64,000 bases of DNA from Acinetobacter sp. NIPH 298 (GTDB lineage: Bacteria > Pseudomonadota > Gammaproteobacteria > Pseudomonadales > Moraxellaceae), in contig NZ_KB850055.1 of the NCBI RefSeq assembly GCF_000369505.1, forward strand, positions 434,001 through 498,000. Reading direction: 5' to 3'. This document shows, piece after piece, positions 60,917 to 64,000 of the stretch. How positions within the stretch are numbered: position 1 is the stretch's first letter; the number at the start of each line of letters is the position of its first letter. A program made the translations under genes and the position numbers. A model generated the notes under the pieces. It was not told the DNA's origin and made no database searches. It saw only the letters and a list, made by a program, of their open reading frames with translations.

Positions 60917-61333
60917 TTATTTTTTCGGCGCTTGTTGTTGAGCAGCTTTCATTGCTTCTTCAGTGAGCTTTTCTAACTTGCTTACAAGGGGCGCACCTAA
61001 GCAGTTTTGCAATTCTTTATTTTGCTGTTGTACAAAAGCTAAAGAACTTGGGCTTTTCTTGGCATTAATTGCACTTTGAATTTCCCATTTTTGCGCTTCG
61101 GTTACTTTTCCTTGAGCATCAATCTGACAGCCACAGAACTTGCTTACTTCTGCTGCTGTAAGTTTACCGCCTTTAGCAGTTTGATCTTTACATACATTGA
61201 CCAATCCTGCTTTAACATTGGTACTTTTATATGCAGCTTCAAGTGGATTAGTATTTGCATGTGTCGCTGTCGCAACTAAAGCAGCAGCAGACATCATGGT
61301 AGAAAGAATAAGATTTGATTTTAAAAACTTCAT
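60917..61333 (-). CDS. Small secreted or periplasmic hypothetical protein
   Basis: 138 residues from the ATG at 61333 (MKFLKSNLIL); the upstream in-frame extension runs into queC and is rejected. A signal peptide with core LILSTMMSAAALVATATHA ends at about residue 26. The mature part has Cys pairs in LVNVCKDQTAKGG and SKFCGCQIDAQG and a C-terminal KLEKLTEEAMKAAQQQA helix. I do not recognise the family. It lies 22 bases after queC and may be read from the same transcript. Confidence 0.72.
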   Translation of the reverse strand: MKFLKSNLILSTMMSAAALVATATHANTNPLEAAYKSTNVKAGLVNVCKDQTAKGGKLTAAEVSKFCGCQIDAQGKVTEAQKWEIQSAINAKKSPSSLAFVQQQNKELQNCLGAPLVSKLEKLTEEAMKAAQQQAPKK

Positions 61334-61355
61334 ATATATGTACCTAATTATTACC

Positions 61356-62045
61356 CTATATCGTCTGTTCAGTATAACGCGTAGGATCCGCAATACCTGC
61401 CTCGATAAAACCTTGATGACGTAAACGGCAACTGTCGCATTTGCCACACGCACGTCCTTGAGCATCTGCTTGATAGCAGGATACCGTTTGACTGTAGTCT
61501 ACGCCATGTTCGATCCCTAAGCGTATAATATTCGCTTTGGATAAATGTAACAAAGGTGTTTCAATTTTAAGGGGTTTTCCTTCAACGCCAGCTTTTGTTG
61601 CAAGACGTGCAAGATTGGCAAAAGCGTCAATAAATTCTGGGCGACAGTCAGGATATCCTGAATAATCAACAGCATTGACCCCAATCACAATGGCTTCAGC
61701 GTCAAAAACTTCGGCTGCAGCGAGGGCATAAGATAAGAAAATGGTGTTACGTGCTGGAACATAAGTTACAGGAATACCTTCTTGTAATTGTTCTGGTATA
61801 TCAATGTTGTGATCTGTAAGTGCAGACCCGCCTAGATTACCTAAATCAATATTAATCACACGATGTTCTACACCAGCACTTTGTGCAAGTGTTCTCGCCG
61901 CATCAAGTTCTGTGGTAGAGCGTTGCCCATACATAAAGCTTATGGCAACACATTCATAGCGAGCTTGTGCCCAAGCAAGGCACGTTGTTGAGTCTAAGCC
62001 GCCAGATAATAATACGATGGCACGTGAACGCATATTATTTTCCAT
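61356..62045 (-). CDS. queC: 7-cyano-7-deazaguanine synthase QueC
   Basis: 229 residues. It converts 7-carboxy-7-deazaguanine to preQ0 with ATP and ammonia in queuosine synthesis. PP-loop: [17 protein letters not shown] (about residues 10-26). The zinc-binding C-terminus has four Cys: [21 protein letters not shown] (parts: [15 protein letters not shown]). [19 protein letters not shown] and [18 protein letters not shown] are also typical. AGGTT precedes the start. 71 bases after queE. Confidence 0.95.
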   Translation of the reverse strand: MENNMRSRAIVLLSGGLDSTTCLAWAQARYECVAISFMYGQRSTTELDAARTLAQSAGVEHRVINIDLGNLGGSALTDHNIDIPEQLQEGIPVTYVPARNTIFLSYALAAAEVFDAEAIVIGVNAVDYSGYPDCRPEFIDAFANLARLATKAGVEGKPLKIETPLLHLSKANIIRLGIEHGVDYSQTVSCYQADAQGRACGKCDSCRLRHQGFIEAGIADPTRYTEQTI

Positions 62046-62116
62046 GATTCAACCTAAAGATAAATTTATGACACTTCTCATTTTGAAAGTATAAGAAGTA
62101 CGACGAGAGACAGATT

Positions 62117-62827
62117 TTAACGACCAGATTCATCATTCCATAACAGTTTATGTAACTGGAGTTGGAAACGAACGGGGAGATGGTCATCTAAAATCCACTG
62201 CGCTAAATCACGCGCAAAAGCGGGTAAAACAGCAGCACCTTTTTCAACTGCGAAAGCAGGAGAGAACCACACTGTACTTACTTTCGTTTGTAGCTGGAAC
62301 TGTTCAAGTTGTTGCTTTGACCATTCATAATCAGCGCGATTACAGATCACAAATTTGATCTGATCATGCTGGGTTAAATAGTCAAAATTGCTGAATAAAT
62401 TACGATGATCTTCTTTAGATGTTGGTGTTTTTAAATCGAGCACTTTTGAAACACGAGGATCAACTTTAGAGACATCTAAAGCGCCACTGGTTTCTAGAGA
62501 AACTTCAAAACCAAGATCACATAATCGTTGTAATAAGATCAAACAATTCGGTTGTGCAAGCGGTTCACCACCTGTGACACAAATATAAGGTGTTTTGAAC
62601 TGGTTAGCAGTTTCGATGATTTGTTCAAGGGATAAACGCTCACCACCTTCAAAAGAGTAAGTGGTATCACAATAGCTGCAACGTAATGGACAGCCTGTTA
62701 AGCGAATAAAAACAGTGGGTAGACCAAAAGTATTCGCTTCGCCTTGCAAAGAATAAAAAATCTCGGTAATGCGTAAACCAGCCGCAGGGTCAGAGACAGG
62801 AATTGCAGAAGAACGTAAGGAAGCCAT
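62117..62827 (-). CDS. queE: 7-carboxy-7-deazaguanine synthase QueE
   Basis: 236 residues. Radical SAM enzyme with the CX3CX2C cluster motif in GCPLRCSYCDTTYSFEGG (about residues 46-54). SLQGEANTFGLPTVFIRLTG precedes it, and CVTGGEPLAQPN and SLETSGALDVSKV follow; the sequence CVTGGEP is the GGE motif. It rearranges carboxytetrahydropterin to 7-carboxy-7-deazaguanine, the substrate of QueC encoded downstream. A hairpin terminator of dapD lies 33 bases upstream of the start. Confidence 0.95.
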   Translation of the reverse strand: MASLRSSAIPVSDPAAGLRITEIFYSLQGEANTFGLPTVFIRLTGCPLRCSYCDTTYSFEGGERLSLEQIIETANQFKTPYICVTGGEPLAQPNCLILLQRLCDLGFEVSLETSGALDVSKVDPRVSKVLDLKTPTSKEDHRNLFSNFDYLTQHDQIKFVICNRADYEWSKQQLEQFQLQTKVSTVWFSPAFAVEKGAAVLPAFARDLAQWILDDHLPVRFQLQLHKLLWNDESGR

Positions 62828-62860
62828 ATAATCAGAACCACACCATATAAAAGAACAAAA

Positions 62861-62888
62861 TCTCTACGACCATGACTGATCGTAGAGA
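62861..62888 (-). terminator. Terminator between dapD and queE
   Basis: TCTCTACGA / TCGTAGAGA stem with a ten-base loop; on the minus strand it is followed by TTTTGTTCTTTT. It ends 33 bases before the queE start codon. Confidence 0.8.
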
Positions 62889-62923
62889 CGCAAGACGACT
62901 AAAGTTGCGTAATAGGGATTAAA

Positions 62924-63745
62924 TTAGTCAGCGCGTAATAAGTCGTTTAGACTTGTTTTAGCGCGAGTTTTCGCATCTACTTTTTTCACGATGATCGCAG
63001 CGTAAAGACTGTATGTACCACACTTAGATGGAAGGCTGCCCGCAACCACAACAGAACCTGCTGGTACGCGGCCATAATGTACTTCACCCGTTTCACGATC
63101 AAAGATTTTTGTCGATTGACCAATGAAAACACCCATTGAAATGACTGAGCCTTCTTCAACAATGACGCCTTCAACGATTTCTGAGCGCGCACCGATAAAG
63201 CAGTTGTCTTCAATGATTGTTGGATTTGCTTGTAATGGTTCTAAAACACCACCGATACCTACGCCACCTGACAAGTGAACATTTTTACCGATTTGAGCAC
63301 ATGAACCTACAGTTGCCCAAGTATCTACCATGGTGCCTTCATCTACATAAGCACCAATATTGACATAAGAAGGCATTAACACGACGTTTTTCGCTTGGAA
63401 GCTACCACGACGCGCAACAGCAGGTGGTACAACACGAACACCAGCAGCTTTAAACTGTTCTTCAGTCCAGCCTGAGTATTTAGTTGCGACTTTGTCATAA
63501 AAACGAAGATCACACGCTTCGATTGGCGTATTGTCATTCAGCTTAAATGAAAGTAAAACTGCTTTTTTTAACCATTGGTGGACAACCCACTCACCATCGA
63601 TCTTTTCAGCAACACGAAGTGTACCGTTGTCTAAACCAGTCAATGCTTCTTCAACAGCTTGACGGATTTCGGTAGGGCAATCCGCTGCACTATAGTTGGC
63701 ACGGTCTTCAAATGCTTGCTCAATGATTGTAGAAAGCTGAGACAT
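62924..63745 (-). CDS. dapD: Tetrahydrodipicolinate N-succinyltransferase
   Basis: 273 residues, the standard DapD length. It transfers succinyl from CoA to tetrahydrodipicolinate in lysine and meso-DAP synthesis. Left-handed beta-helix hexapeptide repeats span about 105-235 ([60 protein letters not shown]). N-terminal [16 protein letters not shown] and [20 protein letters not shown] are typical. It has its own terminator. The 255 bases upstream to the window end are AT-rich and probably contain its promoter. Confidence 0.96.
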   Translation of the reverse strand: MSQLSTIIEQAFEDRANYSAADCPTEIRQAVEEALTGLDNGTLRVAEKIDGEWVVHQWLKKAVLLSFKLNDNTPIEACDLRFYDKVATKYSGWTEEQFKAAGVRVVPPAVARRGSFQAKNVVLMPSYVNIGAYVDEGTMVDTWATVGSCAQIGKNVHLSGGVGIGGVLEPLQANPTIIEDNCFIGARSEIVEGVIVEEGSVISMGVFIGQSTKIFDRETGEVHYGRVPAGSVVVAGSLPSKCGTYSLYAAIIVKKVDAKTRAKTSLNDLLRAD

Positions 63746-64000
63746 GATCTTCCTTCTTCCAAAAAAATTTTGTTGATTTTACACTAGTTTGAACCAAGAA
63801 TCTTTGAAAAAAGTTGTTACAATAAAATGATTAAAATTTATGCAATATGTTTGTCATAAAATGAAATATATTGTTTTTTATTAATTATTTCCAAATACAC
63901 AATTATGTCTAATTTGTATCAAAAAATAACAAAAAGTAATCATTTTTTGTATAAAAACATAGCGATCAATCCTTTATGATGCAATCACAGAAACAATTAT

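Overview
The window is about 39-40% GC and gene-dense. It carries a chromosomal backbone typical of Acinetobacter (Moraxellaceae, Gammaproteobacteria). The main indicators are a fructose-only PTS (fruB-fruK-fruA), a single LolC/E-type permease followed by lolD, tandem CSLREA/choice-of-anchor proteins with GlyGly-CTERM-like tails, ruvAB next to ybgC-tolQRAB-pal, and an IS1016-type element. No rRNA or tRNA gene and no CRISPR array is visible. The species cannot be fixed from this sequence alone.

Layout. 1-7 kb: the 3' end of gyrA, a degenerate metallo-beta-lactamase-like protein, and a leftward exporter operon (outer membrane factor, HlyD adaptor, two ABC-2 permeases) with no ATPase gene. 7-13.7 kb: serC, a 47-residue membrane protein not previously called as an ORF, a hypothetical, a UPF0178 protein, a DMT exporter, a PilZ protein and the lipoprotein-release pair. 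13.7-15.2 kb: a FitAB/VapBC toxin-antitoxin pair followed by a complete IS1595-family insertion with an 8-bp target duplication. 15.2-24.6 kb: comEC, a lipid A type acyltransferase, an S49 peptidase, an alpha/beta hydrolase, purM-purN, a PerM-like transporter and hda. 24.7-29.1 kb: two tandem secreted beta-helix proteins; the second has a run of nine G inside its reading frame. 29.1-32.5 kb: an ECF sigma factor operon (sigma, putative anti-sigma, DUF3106 protein), a SpoU methyltransferase and fbp. 32.6-42.4 kb: pal-tolB-tolA-tolR-tolQ-ybgC, an inserted lipoprotein gene, ruvB-ruvA and a dGTPase. 42.8-49.4 kb: purL, a Nudix protein, a DUF3885 protein, a 43-residue membrane protein, a NIF3-like protein, a 266-bp MITE-like element and a nitroreductase. 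49.6-56.9 kb: fruBKA, an enoyl-CoA hydratase and a NadM-type adenylyltransferase. 57-64 kb: a LysR regulator divergent from a tautomerase/NTF2-like pair, a VOC protein, a CAP lipoprotein, a thiol peroxidase, a PP-loop protein, queC, queE and dapD.

Most genes are housekeeping: purine synthesis, cell-envelope integrity, lipoprotein and lipid A assembly, DNA repair and replication control, queuosine and lysine synthesis. The parts most worth a second look are the G9 tract in the second CSLREA protein, the MITE-like element that supplies the nitroreductase stop codon, the IS inserted between the toxin gene and its probable terminator, the sigma/anti-sigma operon with an ECF-like promoter, the exporter operon lacking an ATPase, and the lipoprotein gene that interrupts an otherwise conserved ruvAB-tol cluster next to nested inverted repeats. 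I see no feature that by itself proves a new biological system.
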